A stretch of 64,000 nt of DNA from Lachnospiraceae bacterium MD308. Lineage in GTDB: Bacteria; Bacillota; Clostridia; Lachnospirales; Lachnospiraceae. The translations under genes were made by a program, and so were the position numbers. Shown one piece after another: positions 16,624 to 25,459 of this stretch (position 1 is its first letter; every line of letters begins with the position of its first letter). The notes under the pieces were generated by a model, which ran no database searches, had not been told where the DNA came from, and saw nothing but the letters and a program-made list of their open reading frames with translations. Location: the NCBI GenBank assembly GCA_000403475.2, contig KE159795.1, positions 1,054,983 through 1,118,982 of the forward strand, written 5' to 3'.

Positions 16624-18528
16624 TCAATGCGTCCGTTTCCACATATAGCAGGTGATATACGGCTGTAAATTGCTGTGTGCGTTCCCGCTTCCTGCGGCGG
16701 CAGTAGAGCCGGATATTGTATGCCCATGCGCTCCCGCACTGGCAGTCGCCTTATTTGTAAGAGCCGTATAAGTTGTGCTGTCCACCAGGACTTTGTTGCT
16801 GGCATTGTCAACGCCCCATGCTGACTTGGTCAGGCTTAAATTGTGCTTATGGGCGCCGCCGCTGTCTGCTGCAAGCGTTCCCTTTGCATGGCTGTGGCTC
16901 GGCATCTGCGCCGTGGTCAGCGTGACCGTGGATGCACCGCCTGTCTTTTCCACCGTGCTGAAATTGTCGTCCGAAGCATTGACTCCCACAGGCACACGCC
17001 CTGAACCCCATGCCACCCATGTTCCGCCGAAAAAAGTTGACGGATTGGTATTGTTTACGCTCATATAAATACTGCCGACAGGATACACGCTGCCCGCTAT
17101 GGAGCTGATATAATCTTTCAACAGTTTCCCGTACACCTTTACATCCCAGTCCTCCGAAACCTCAAAACAGTTATCCGTCTCGGATACCTTTCCTATAGCT
17201 ACTCCTTTTCCACCGCTTTTGAAATCCATCACCACAGCCGCCGTTGAAACAATGTCCTGCACGGAGACCGTGTTGAACTGGTCTGCAATGGTGTAGCGTA
17301 TGTCATAGGAGTATTCCGTGGATATCTGCCCGCCGCCGAAAACAATCGGATCGCCCGAAGAGAAGATGATACCTGCATTTGTCCACTGGCTGTCTGCCGA
17401 TTTTTTGTAGTAAATCGTCCTCGTGACGCGGTTGTTGTTCCCGCATGGCGCACGGTTATATAAAGCATTGCCAAGGATATACGTCCCGTCATCAGATAAA
17501 TTCCCGCCGCTGTCACAACGCTGTGAGGTGTAGGTTTCAAAGTACGGCACAAAATACCGCTCCACCGTAATGGTGACTTTTACAGCCGCCGAAACCCTGC
17601 CCCTTGAATCGGTAACGGTCGCCGTAAAAGTAATGTCGCCGTAGCTGTTCAGGAAGCCTGTGGTAAGGCTTGCGGAAGAACCCGCAAAACCGCCGCCGGA
17701 AATGGAATAAGAGGCTATGGTTGAGCCATAACTCCCCGCAGCTCCGTTCACAGTCAGCTTTGCCTTTGATTTTGACTGTACATAAATTCCCCATGTTGAT
17801 GGGACAGTTCCGTCAACACGCTCTGCTGTCAGGCTGGTTATGGCCGGTTTTACACTTGCAGGGACGGTCAGTGTCATGGTGCAGCTCTTTGAACCGATAC
17901 TCGTGCTGCCATTATAGGTAGTGCAGGTTATGGTGCAGGCGCCTGTGGTGGATTTCGGTATCTGGTTTGCCAGGGTAAGCAGCGGGGTCCAGGAAACAGA
18001 TGTGCTTGCGGTCTTTGCAGCAATCGTTCCCTTTGCACTTCCAAAAGTATACGACAGCGTATGGGTAAAAGACGATGAAGCCCTTGTTACCGTGATGGTG
18101 CTTGCCGTTCCGAGATTTACTGACTTCGCCGAAACAGAGGATGCCCTCGGAATGGTGTTCAGCGTCACCGTTGCGCTTGCCGTTATCTGTTCATAATAAG
18201 TCCCGCTGATAGTCGCCTGTATCTTAAACACGGCAGAGATTGTAATGCTCTTCGTTCCGTCGCTGTTATGGGAAACGCTCTGGGATACCGTCCCAAGCGT
18301 GTGCGTACCTGTCCCCGATATGGAAGATGAAGTAAAGGATTTTGCCGTACCGCCTATGGTACAGGTGTTGCTCCTGCTGCCAATCCCAAGGCTCCAGTCA
18401 TTGATGAGATACAGCTTGCAGGTAATAGTAGAAGCATTTGCAGACACATCCTGCACCTGGCTCCAGTCCACCTTCAGCTTGTAATGCCCGCTTACGATTG
18501 AATTTGAAAAACTTCCGCTTGAAGCCAT
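16624..18528 (-). CDS. Tail fibre / receptor-binding protein, DUF859 plus tail-collar end
   Basis: A 634-residue protein. The N-terminal 450 residues are Ser/Thr-rich with beta-repeat character and match the DUF859 phage minor structural family (GHYKLKVDWSQVQDVSANAS near the start, SRSNTCTIGGTAKSF later). The C-terminal part (VYPVGSIYMSVNNTNPSTFF, then GGTWVAWGSGRVPVGVN, PSHSHAKG and a final LQPYITCYMWKRTH) is the tail-collar/fibre tip seen in many phages, with several His-rich metal-binding-like motifs. It probably binds the host surface. It lies directly downstream of the tail hub gene. Confidence 0.85.
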   Translation of the reverse strand: MASSGSFSNSIVSGHYKLKVDWSQVQDVSANASTITCKLYLINDWSLGIGSRSNTCTIGGTAKSFTSSSISGTGTHTLGTVSQSVSHNSDGTKSITISAVFKIQATISGTYYEQITASATVTLNTIPRASSVSAKSVNLGTASTITVTRASSSFTHTLSYTFGSAKGTIAAKTASTSVSWTPLLTLANQIPKSTTGACTITCTTYNGSTSIGSKSCTMTLTVPASVKPAITSLTAERVDGTVPSTWGIYVQSKSKAKLTVNGAAGSYGSTIASYSISGGGFAGSSASLTTGFLNSYGDITFTATVTDSRGRVSAAVKVTITVERYFVPYFETYTSQRCDSGGNLSDDGTYILGNALYNRAPCGNNNRVTRTIYYKKSADSQWTNAGIIFSSGDPIVFGGGQISTEYSYDIRYTIADQFNTVSVQDIVSTAAVVMDFKSGGKGVAIGKVSETDNCFEVSEDWDVKVYGKLLKDYISSIAGSVYPVGSIYMSVNNTNPSTFFGGTWVAWGSGRVPVGVNASDDNFSTVEKTGGASTVTLTTAQMPSHSHAKGTLAADSGGAHKHNLSLTKSAWGVDNASNKVLVDSTTYTALTNKATASAGAHGHTISGSTAAAGSGNAHSNLQPYITCYMWKRTH

Positions 18529-18543
18529 AGAAACCTCCTTCCG

Positions 18544-20220
18544 TTACACCGGGCCGCGCCATTTGATGGACAGATTCCCGTTTGCCCTGGGGATAAAATC
18601 AAACCAGCCGCGGCTTTCATTGCCCAGGGACAGCTTATTCCTTATTTCCGCATTGGTGATGACAAGGCTCTGGTTGGAAATGTAGGCGATCTTCTGGCCG
18701 TTTTCCTTAAAGGCAAGGGACTCGCCAGAAAGCTCCGCCGTGAAAGCATTGCCCACCCTGCCAAGTTCGATCAGTGCGCCCTTAAAACGGATATATTCTT
18801 CCAGGAGCGACTGGTTCTCCGCAACCGTGCCTCTTATCTCATCCGTGACCTGCGTGAAATCAAAGCGTATCTCCGTGCTGTTCTGCGTAATGCTTGTTTC
18901 AAAGTCCTGCTGTATGGCTTCCAGTTCCGACCGTGAGATGTATTCCTCACGCACAGACAGATTGATCTCCTCCGCCGTCTTGGATATTTCGGAATAGCAC
19001 TCGTGGATATTCTCTTTCAGCGAGTGTGTGGCATCCAGGGCGGTGGAGGCGTCTTTGACTGCCGTGCTGATCCTGGATTCCTGCCCTAAGATATCCTCCT
19101 CCAAAGCGGAAATATTCTGCCCCTGCTTCACCGAAGCGGAAGTCAGCGTCACGCCCCCTGCACCGATGGTTATGGTATTTCCAGACGGATTGAGGTAATC
19201 CTTTGTCTTGGAAAGCACCGGGTATCTGCCGTCAATGCCGTGCGGGGGAGATTTACACTCCACATACTGCCGTGCATGGATATCGGGAATATCCGCACCG
19301 GTATCCGATTCATCAACGATGGCCAGTTCCATGCTTGTGATGCCTTTCGCAAGTTCAGAGAGCCTTTGGTTTACCTTTCGCAGAAGATTTGACGGCAGGT
19401 TTACATCTTCCCAGATTTCCGTTTTCCATATCCAGCCGATCTCTTTTACCGCCGCTTCATCAAACACATAATTTTTGCCGTCATTCACAGAAGTAATGTC
19501 AATCCGCCTGTCAGTTTCCGTTTCATTGCCCTCATCGTCTGTTTCCCTGATTTTCGCCCCAAGAGGAATAAGTGCCGTGGCACGTTCCGTATGGTCGGTG
19601 TTTATCTTCACATCAGTGAGGTTCTTCCCAAACTCCACTGTCTGGAGCGAGGTTTCGCTGAAATCCGCAAGGTAGTCAAGCACCTTTCCATTTTCAGTGT
19701 ATCTCAGACGGAGATATCCTCCATGAGTATTGATGAACTTCTGTCGGACTGCATCCATTGTCACGGTATAATCGGAACTGCTGTAGTGGACATAATCGTT
19801 ATCATCGGTGACTGTTACATTCCCGACCGTGAATTTTTTCTTATCCTCCACGGCTTTGTTATGCTCTGAAATGAAATACTCCAGCAGCCCTCTCAGCGTA
19901 CCGCTGTAATCATAAGGCGGCTGGATGGTGTCTTTCAAATAGGCGAGTGCCGACTCACACGTCCAGGTGTGGGTGTTGTAAAAATCCGTTCCATTATCTA
20001 AGGCCCTGCCCTCAAACACCGTATCATCGCCGCGTCTGCATACAATCACCGAGGACATCGGCTTGATTTCGGCAAGGTACGGGTGGTTAAAAGGTGCGGA
20101 AATGGTCAGGCTGTCAATGCTTTCTGCGTCCTCCTGCACCTGTGCTTTTGTGACGGCAAGTGAAGATAACTGCGGGTGGTAGAACAGATTCCCGTCCACA
20201 TAAATACGGAATAACCTCAT
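18544..20220 (-). CDS. Tail-associated hub protein (Tal / tail spike type)
   Basis: A 558-residue protein beginning MRLFRIYVDGNLFYHPQLSS. The first 350 residues follow the siphovirus tail-hub/Tal layout (FEGRALDNGTDFYNTHTWTC, then ESALAYLKDTIQPPYDYSGT). A coiled-coil stretch (about 375-480) and a short beta-rich C-terminus follow. It plugs the tail tip beneath the tape measure and usually carries the fibre. Its start overlaps the distal tail gene stop by four bases. Whether it has endopeptidase activity cannot be seen. Confidence 0.8.
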   Translation of the reverse strand: MRLFRIYVDGNLFYHPQLSSLAVTKAQVQEDAESIDSLTISAPFNHPYLAEIKPMSSVIVCRRGDDTVFEGRALDNGTDFYNTHTWTCESALAYLKDTIQPPYDYSGTLRGLLEYFISEHNKAVEDKKKFTVGNVTVTDDNDYVHYSSSDYTVTMDAVRQKFINTHGGYLRLRYTENGKVLDYLADFSETSLQTVEFGKNLTDVKINTDHTERATALIPLGAKIRETDDEGNETETDRRIDITSVNDGKNYVFDEAAVKEIGWIWKTEIWEDVNLPSNLLRKVNQRLSELAKGITSMELAIVDESDTGADIPDIHARQYVECKSPPHGIDGRYPVLSKTKDYLNPSGNTITIGAGGVTLTSASVKQGQNISALEEDILGQESRISTAVKDASTALDATHSLKENIHECYSEISKTAEEINLSVREEYISRSELEAIQQDFETSITQNSTEIRFDFTQVTDEIRGTVAENQSLLEEYIRFKGALIELGRVGNAFTAELSGESLAFKENGQKIAYISNQSLVITNAEIRNKLSLGNESRGWFDFIPRANGNLSIKWRGPV

Positions 20221-20867
20221 AGCCGTCCCTCCCTGTATCTGAAAGTAACCATGCCGTCAGTAGTAACCTCTATCTCATTTTCTCCCTGCGATAATTCCAG
20301 TTCGGGAAAAGTCCATGTGCCTGCACTTACGGTTTTTATGAACCTGTCAGTGCCGACCTGCCATTTCAGTGTGGTTTCATCTGTCACCGTTACCGCTGGG
20401 ACTGCCGGCATAAAGTCATTTGTGAGAACCGCTATGCCGTTTCCACTTTGTACAGCCACGGTTTCTTCTGTATGGTAACGGTAGGCATCTGCATCAGAAG
20501 AACTTATTGTAAGCTGCCCTTTATGGGTAAGGGGATCATATCCCGGTGAGATTTCCAAAGTGCCGACATAATAAAGAGCCGGCTCCTCACTCAAAATTAC
20601 ATCCACAAGCTGCCCCGTAAAACGGTTGACTATCTGCTCCGACATCTGATTAAACTTTTCTCTTGTACCAAGCATGGAAAGCGTGATGTCAAAAGACCTC
20701 GGCTGATAGGACACCCTGCCCAGAGCTTCGGTGTATCTGATGGGGGAATTTCTCCCCGGCACAACAATCGTGTTTGTCTGCGGCTGCGGCGCCGGGAAAT
20801 TAATGCCCTCACGAAGCCAGCCGAGATTTAACATAGAAACATCATTCAATTTTACATCTGGAATCAT
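20217..20867 (-). CDS. Distal tail protein (Dit)
   Basis: A 216-residue protein of the siphovirus distal tail family. PGRNSPIRYTEALGRVSYQP followed by RSFDITLSMLGTREKF is the conserved N-terminal ring-forming region, and the C-terminal half is the galectin-like part. Dit forms the hexameric ring joining tail tube and hub. The start overlaps the tape measure stop, and the stop overlaps the hub start (four bases each), as usual in siphophages. Confidence 0.85.
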   Translation of the reverse strand: MIPDVKLNDVSMLNLGWLREGINFPAPQPQTNTIVVPGRNSPIRYTEALGRVSYQPRSFDITLSMLGTREKFNQMSEQIVNRFTGQLVDVILSEEPALYYVGTLEISPGYDPLTHKGQLTISSSDADAYRYHTEETVAVQSGNGIAVLTNDFMPAVPAVTVTDETTLKWQVGTDRFIKTVSAGTWTFPELELSQGENEIEVTTDGMVTFRYREGRL

Positions 20868-23800
20868 AGGCTGAGCCTCCTCTGCAGTTTCTGTGATCTT
20901 CCAAGCCCTCCGTCAATATCCGGGAGCAGATGCCCTACAAGCGTCCCATCCTCAAGATAGATGCCCTTGCTGCTGTTGTCTGCAATGATGGCGAGGTATT
21001 TCTCCATAGCCGTCATGTTAAGACGTGCAGAGAGGATATTTTCAAGCTGTTCATAAAAGCCTTTCAGCGGCAGGATCGCTTCCTTTCCTGCTTCACCGCC
21101 AGCCATTAAGGAACTGCCGTTCATACCAAACACCGTCGGCTTTGCCATAATGCCGCCCTCTTTGTACCAGTCAATAGACAGGTGGGGAACGCTCGGCGGT
21201 GAAATGGACAGTTTGCCGCTCACCCTAAAGTGCGGCAGCTTGATATGCGGAAGATTTAACTTCATGCCGCTGAAAAATCCCTTGATAGCGTCAACAATGG
21301 ACTTTACCTTGTTTTTTGCCGCTTCAATCGGCGATATGATCGCATTCTTTATTCCGTTCCACACGCTTGTGGCTGTGGATTTTATACCGTTAAACACGGA
21401 AGATACCGTGCTTTTTACAGCATTGAAAACACTTGAAACCTTGCTTTTTATTCCGTCAACCACACTGCCTATCGTGGACTTGATGCCGTTCCAGACAGAG
21501 GAAGCAACGGATTTTATCGCATTAAATACGGTCGTCACTACGGTTTTGATTGAATTCACAACCGTTGAAACCTTCGTGCTTATCGCATTCCAGACGGTAC
21601 TGAACACGGTTTTAATGGCATTCATCACCGTGGAGATAACAGAGGATACGGCATTGATAACGGTTGTTACAACACTCTTGATCCTGTTCCACACGCTGAT
21701 AACAGTTTCTTTGCAGTTCTCCCAGATAAAACGGAACGGCAGGGTGATGATGTCAAATGCCGCTTCCAGTATCGAACCGATAAACATCACTGCCGTCTGT
21801 ACTGTATTTTTGATGCCCTCCCAGACACCTGTGAAGAATGAAACAATACCGTTCCAGATACCCTCGAAGAACGTCTTGATATTCGTCCAGACTTCTGTCC
21901 AGCTTGTGCCGAACCAGCCGAGGACAACATCCGCCACGCCTTTCAGCACATTCAGGATATTGGTAAAGAAGGATACCATACCGTTCCAGACAGACGAGAA
22001 AATTCCTTTGATGCCTTCCCACATCTGCGACCAGCTGCCCGTGAACAGGCCGATAAATACATCAAGGATTCCTGTAATTACCCCCGTCACCGTAGAGAGG
22101 ATATCTGCGATATGGTTAAACACACCCTCAAATACGGGGGCAAGGAACTGGCAGAGCCCATTCCATACAGTTTTTATCACATCCGTGATATCCTGAAAGC
22201 TGAAACCGAGGGCATTCAGCCGGTCAACAATCCCCTGGCAGAATCCCGATACCGTTTCTTTTATCCGGTTCCATGTGCCTATGATGGCTTCACGGAATCC
22301 CTCGTTTGTATTCCACAGATGCACAAAGGCAGCGACAAGCGTACCGATCACCGCCACCACCGCCACAACGTGAGCGGATATCCCGCCGATAGCCGCTCCC
22401 AGTTTACCCATCAGGCCGCTCATGCCGCCGACCTTTGCCGACAGCGTCATAATGCCCTGTGCCAAAGACGAGAACGCTTTCATTGCCGTGCCGACCTTTG
22501 AAATGGTTGTTCCAATAATAATGAGCAGCGGGCCTATGGCGGCAACAAGCAGGGCTATCTTTACAATGGACTGCTTTGTACCCTCATCCATACCGTTCAG
22601 CCTGTCAATAAATGCCTGGACATGGGAAACGATGCTCCGGATGGCAGGCATCAGGATCTCACCAAAGGCAATGGCTAATTCCTGTAACTGCGATTTAAGG
22701 ATGGTAAGCTGCCCCGCAAGGTTATCCTGCATAGTGTCAGCCATTTTTGCGGAGACCCCGTCACAGTTGTCAATCGCCCCGGTCAGCTTTGCGATGTCGG
22801 CAGGGGCGGCATTCATAAGGGCAAGGAAACCGCTCATGGCATTTTTGCCGACAAGGGACTCTGCAGCATTTGCTTTCTCGGATTCGGATAATTTACCGAA
22901 AGCCCCGCGGCAGTCAGCAAGGATATCCGACAGCCCCCTCATGGAGCCGTCTGCATTGGTAGTGGCAATCGTCACATCACCGAGAGCCGCTCCGCTGAGT
23001 TTGATATCCCCGGTAAGGTTGTTCATGATGGAACGCAAAGAAGTACCTGCCTGCGAGGACTTGATTCCTGCGTTTGCCATCAGACCGATAGCCTCAGCTG
23101 TATCCTCTGCGGAGAAACCAAGCGCACCCGCAATCGGCGCACAGTATTTGAAGGTCTCTCCCACCATGGAAACATTCGTGTTGGCATTCGAGCTTGCCGC
23201 CGCAAGGATATCCGCAAAATGGCCGCTGTCCTTTGCCGTAAGGCCGAATGCGGTCAGTGCATCCGTCACGATATCAGATGTAGTTGCCAGATCCTCACCG
23301 GACGCCGCTGCAAGGTTCATAATGCCGTCAATACCCGAAAGCATATCCTCGGTTTTCCAGCCTGCCATAGCCATAAAATTCATGGCTTCAGCAGCTTCGG
23401 ATGCGGAATATTTTGTCTTAGCACCCATCTCACGGGCTTTGTCACGGAGGGCTTCCAAGTCCTTTCCCGTTGCACCGCTGACAGCCGCCACTTTGCTCAT
23501 GGAAGTGTCAAAATCAGCAGCAGTCTTTACAGCGGCAGTCCCAAGACCGCCAATGACGGTGGTAACGCCCATCATCTTCTTACCGGCTCTCGCGATGGTG
23601 TTGCCCGCGTTTTCTAATTTCCCGCCAGCCTCGCTGATTTTTGCAAGGGTGGTATTTGTCCTTGCCGCTTCCTCCTGCAGGCGGCGCAGCTCCTGTTCCG
23701 TTTCCACAATCTCCCTCTGCAGGGCGTCATATTTATCCTGTCCGAGCGTGCCGTTTTCAAGCTGCTGCTTTGCCTGTATCTGTGCGGTTTTCAGCGTTTC

Positions 23801-24016
23801 CAGCTTATCCTTTGTCGCACCGATGGCATCCTTTAGAAGCCTCTGTTTCTGTGACAGAAGTTCCGTATTTGATGGGTCAAGTTTCAGCAGCTTGTTTACA
23901 TCACGGAGGGAGGTCTGCGTGGTACGCAGAGTAGACTGCACGCCCTTTAAGGCTTTATCCAATCCTGTGGTATCGCCGCCGATCTCAACTGTGATTCCCT
24001 TGATTCTGTTAGCCAC
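20864..24016 (-). CDS. Tape measure protein (TP901 family)
   Basis: A 1050-residue protein. I place the start at GTG 24016 (VANRIKGITVEIGGD), seven bases after GGGGAGG. The first 130 residues form a coiled coil, followed by the TP901 core (about 140-480: ADFDTSMSKVAAVSGATGKD, YSASEAAEAMNFMAMAGWKT). Hydrophobic segments come next, then ten 11-residue repeats of the V-x-N-[AG]-[IV]-K-[ST]-x-V-x-S kind (roughly 21345-21680), typical of length-setting proteins. It determines tail length and helps DNA entry. An intrinsic terminator lies only 33 bases upstream of its start because of the inserted acetyltransferase unit. Confidence 0.93.
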   Translation of the reverse strand: MANRIKGITVEIGGDTTGLDKALKGVQSTLRTTQTSLRDVNKLLKLDPSNTELLSQKQRLLKDAIGATKDKLETLKTAQIQAKQQLENGTLGQDKYDALQREIVETEQELRRLQEEAARTNTTLAKISEAGGKLENAGNTIARAGKKMMGVTTVIGGLGTAAVKTAADFDTSMSKVAAVSGATGKDLEALRDKAREMGAKTKYSASEAAEAMNFMAMAGWKTEDMLSGIDGIMNLAAASGEDLATTSDIVTDALTAFGLTAKDSGHFADILAAASSNANTNVSMVGETFKYCAPIAGALGFSAEDTAEAIGLMANAGIKSSQAGTSLRSIMNNLTGDIKLSGAALGDVTIATTNADGSMRGLSDILADCRGAFGKLSESEKANAAESLVGKNAMSGFLALMNAAPADIAKLTGAIDNCDGVSAKMADTMQDNLAGQLTILKSQLQELAIAFGEILMPAIRSIVSHVQAFIDRLNGMDEGTKQSIVKIALLVAAIGPLLIIIGTTISKVGTAMKAFSSLAQGIMTLSAKVGGMSGLMGKLGAAIGGISAHVVAVVAVIGTLVAAFVHLWNTNEGFREAIIGTWNRIKETVSGFCQGIVDRLNALGFSFQDITDVIKTVWNGLCQFLAPVFEGVFNHIADILSTVTGVITGILDVFIGLFTGSWSQMWEGIKGIFSSVWNGMVSFFTNILNVLKGVADVVLGWFGTSWTEVWTNIKTFFEGIWNGIVSFFTGVWEGIKNTVQTAVMFIGSILEAAFDIITLPFRFIWENCKETVISVWNRIKSVVTTVINAVSSVISTVMNAIKTVFSTVWNAISTKVSTVVNSIKTVVTTVFNAIKSVASSVWNGIKSTIGSVVDGIKSKVSSVFNAVKSTVSSVFNGIKSTATSVWNGIKNAIISPIEAAKNKVKSIVDAIKGFFSGMKLNLPHIKLPHFRVSGKLSISPPSVPHLSIDWYKEGGIMAKPTVFGMNGSSLMAGGEAGKEAILPLKGFYEQLENILSARLNMTAMEKYLAIIADNSSKGIYLEDGTLVGHLLPDIDGGLGRSQKLQRRLSL

Positions 24017-24048
24017 CCAGATACCTCCCCTCTGCAAAAATGGGCATG

Positions 24049-24072
24049 AAAAAAGAGCCGATTTCTCGACTC
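24049..24072 (-). terminator. Terminator of the acetyltransferase moron
   Basis: GAGTCGA-GAAA-TCGGCTC hairpin (24055-24072, one T-G wobble, GAAA loop) followed on the minus strand by six T. It lies between the acetyltransferase stop and the tape measure start, so it closes the inserted unit and could be polar on tail genes unless antitermination or readthrough occurs. Confidence 0.75.
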
Positions 24073-24154
24073 TTGAAAATTATTTTATTTAGTTTATTGT
24101 CCTGCAAACCGGAAGTTGAGGGGAAAATAGTATTCCCCACACTCCCAATATGAA

Positions 24155-24784
24155 TCAATTTAATTCATCAATTCGACCAGACTGTATAATTTTAAGGTTT
24201 GCTTTAATGCGTTCTTCTGACCAATCCCACCATTTCAGTTCCAACAACCTTGCAATAGTCACGTCATTAAATCGCTTGCGTATAGGCTTCGCAGGCACAC
24301 CACCGACAATTGTATATGGCGGTATGTCCTTTGTAACCACTGCCCGGCTTCCAATGACTGCTCCATCCCCAATCGTTACTCCAGAAAGAATCACAGCTTC
24401 ATAACCTATCCATACATCATTGCCAACTATGATATCGCCCTTATTATCCCATGCGTCTGTAATATCCGTCACATCCAATCCCCATTCTTCAAAAAAGATA
24501 GGAAATGGATAAGTCGATAAGGACTTCAGAGAGTGATTTGCACTCGTGAATATAAATTTTGCACCACAGGCAATCGAACAGAACTTTCCAATCATAAGTC
24601 GGTCATGATTGACCGGATAATGGTACAGCACATTATTCTTTTGAAAATCCTGCGGATCACAAACAAAGTCGTTATACATCGTATAATCACCAATCTCGAT
24701 ATTCGGATCAGTAATCACATTTTTCAGATAAACTGTTTCAGTGTCACCTGTACGGGGATATATTTTATTTTCCGATATAGTCAT
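24155..24784 (-). CDS. Vat/CatB-type xenobiotic O-acetyltransferase
   Basis: A 209-residue left-handed beta-helix acetyltransferase. [20 protein letters not shown], then [32 protein letters not shown] and [21 protein letters not shown], with a late LLELKWWDW, follow the order of Vat streptogramin A and CatB chloramphenicol acetyltransferases. The active-site His of the family matches H in SANHSL. Acetyl-CoA would be the donor; antibiotic substrate is inferred, not shown. ATG 24784 follows GGAGG. It stands between tail chaperone and tape measure genes with its own promoter, leader peptide and terminator, and is AT-richer than its neighbours: a moron. Confidence 0.88.
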   Translation of the reverse strand: MTISENKIYPRTGDTETVYLKNVITDPNIEIGDYTMYNDFVCDPQDFQKNNVLYHYPVNHDRLMIGKFCSIACGAKFIFTSANHSLKSLSTYPFPIFFEEWGLDVTDITDAWDNKGDIIVGNDVWIGYEAVILSGVTIGDGAVIGSRAVVTKDIPPYTIVGGVPAKPIRKRFNDVTIARLLELKWWDWSEERIKANLKIIQSGRIDELN

Positions 24785-24828
24785 CTTACAACCTCCAAAA
24801 ATTTATTTAATATGCTTGGCTATATCGG
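24772..24828 (-). promoter_or_regulatory. Inverted repeat enclosing the RBS: likely translational attenuator
   Basis: CCGATATAG inside the leader peptide (minus strand, 24820-24828) pairs perfectly with CTATATCGG in codons 2-4 of the acetyltransferase (24772-24780). The loop holds the leader stop, the GGAGG site and the ATG. An inner CCAA/TTGG pair adjoins the ribosome site. Ribosome stalling on the leader would free the start, as known for cat and erm genes. Confidence 0.55.
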
Positions 24829-24850
24829 TTGCTACAATACAACGTTTCAC
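24803..24850 (-). CDS. Leader peptide of the acetyltransferase
   Basis: A 15-codon frame, GTG at 24850, reading MKRCIVATDIAKHIK, preceded by GAGGTGAT. It ends 18 bases before the acetyltransferase ATG. Its 3' half contains one arm of the 9-bp inverted repeat that encloses the downstream ribosome site. Length, position and overlap with the stem match regulatory leader peptides of resistance genes; it is not similar to any leader I know by sequence. Confidence 0.5.
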   Translation of the reverse strand: MKRCIVATDIAKHIK

Positions 24851-24885
24851 TCTATATCACCTCAAATTTCAATTTGTATTTTACA

Positions 24886-24891
24886 AGTATA
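24886..24891 (-). promoter_or_regulatory. Extended -10 promoter of the acetyltransferase
   Basis: TGG-TATACT on the minus strand gives an extended -10 element (TATACT at 24886-24891). No good -35 is visible, as is usual with the TGn extension. Transcription would begin about 30 bases before the leader peptide. Confidence 0.5.
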
Positions 24892-24923
24892 CCATACCGA
24901 AGTGAAAAAGTGGTGAACAATAT

Positions 24924-25088
24924 CTAAAATTTATCGAAGTCCTCCTGGGTGGCTTTCTTTTTGTATTTCACATCATCGTTGGCTTTTTCCGTCCAGATAT
25001 CGAGAACAAGCCCGATGGTCAGCAGATCGAGATCGGCTATGGAGATGCCGATCTCCACGCACCGCAGGAGGAACAGCGGTGTTGTCAT
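24924..25088 (-). CDS. Tail assembly chaperone, GT part (reached by -1 frameshift)
   Basis: A 54-residue frame, MTTPLFLLRCVEIGISIADL, ending EDFDKF. It overlaps the stop of the upstream chaperone as ATGA. A -1 slip at 25109-25115 in the upstream gene enters this frame as KLRPSEREMTTPLFLLRC, giving a G-GT fusion as in lambda-type siphophages. The fusion binds the tape measure during tail assembly. Its conserved RPSERE-TTPL segment lies right at the junction, which supports functional frameshifting. Independent initiation at 25088 is less likely. Confidence 0.75.
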   Translation of the reverse strand: MTTPLFLLRCVEIGISIADLDLLTIGLVLDIWTEKANDDVKYKKKATQEDFDKF

Positions 25089-25459
25089 TTCCCGCTCACT
25101 TGGACGAAGTTTTTTTTAGACTCCACCTCCGCCACCATGTTCTCGCCCCACAACTTGAGGATTTCAGGCAGGATTTCATAAATGGAGAACATATCAAACT
25201 GGTCAAGCCAGTCCTCAATGGTCGGCGGGATATTATTGTCAGCGTGGTAAGCCATAATATATGCCACGTTTTCAAATATCTCCAGGTCCTCAATCTGGAA
25301 TTCATCGCCGTCCTCAGTCTTGCCCTTGTAGGACTTCTCCAGCTTGGATAAATCCTTGAAAATATCTCGTTTGAATTTCGCACGGTATAATCTCGGAATG
25401 GTAGCCGAGGAACGGAACGGCACTTTCTTACCGCAGATTTCTATTTCTTTTTTCAGCAT
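25085..25459 (-). CDS. Tail assembly chaperone, G part
   Basis: A 124-residue protein (MLKKEIEICGKKVPFRSSAT) of the phage tail chaperone group, located between major tail protein and tape measure as expected. Near its end the codons TCT AAA AAA AAC form a slippery heptamer, so a fraction of ribosomes makes the longer G-GT form. The middle part is rich in acidic residues (FENVAYIMAYHADNNIPPTI, EDWLDQFDMFSIYEILPEIL). Confidence 0.85.
   Translation of the reverse strand: MLKKEIEICGKKVPFRSSATIPRLYRAKFKRDIFKDLSKLEKSYKGKTEDGDEFQIEDLEIFENVAYIMAYHADNNIPPTIEDWLDQFDMFSIYEILPEILKLWGENMVAEVESKKNFVQVSGK
25109..25115 (-). promoter_or_regulatory. -1 ribosomal frameshift heptamer A-AAA-AAC
   Basis: The zero frame reads AAA AAA AAC TTC in VESKKNF. 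Slipping back on A-AAA-AAC yields KK-LRPSERE and the GT frame. This is one of the commonest heptamers in tail chaperone genes. Confidence 0.8.

Noticed and set aside
21345-21680. Array-like 33-base repeats
   Set aside because: Considered as a CRISPR or satellite, but the unit equals eleven codons in frame within the tape measure gene and varies as coding repeats do.
22422-24092. 556-codon plus-strand frame, and another at 21150-22196
   Set aside because: Both are antisense to the repetitive tape measure gene and have its biased composition; no phage gene of this module reads rightward.
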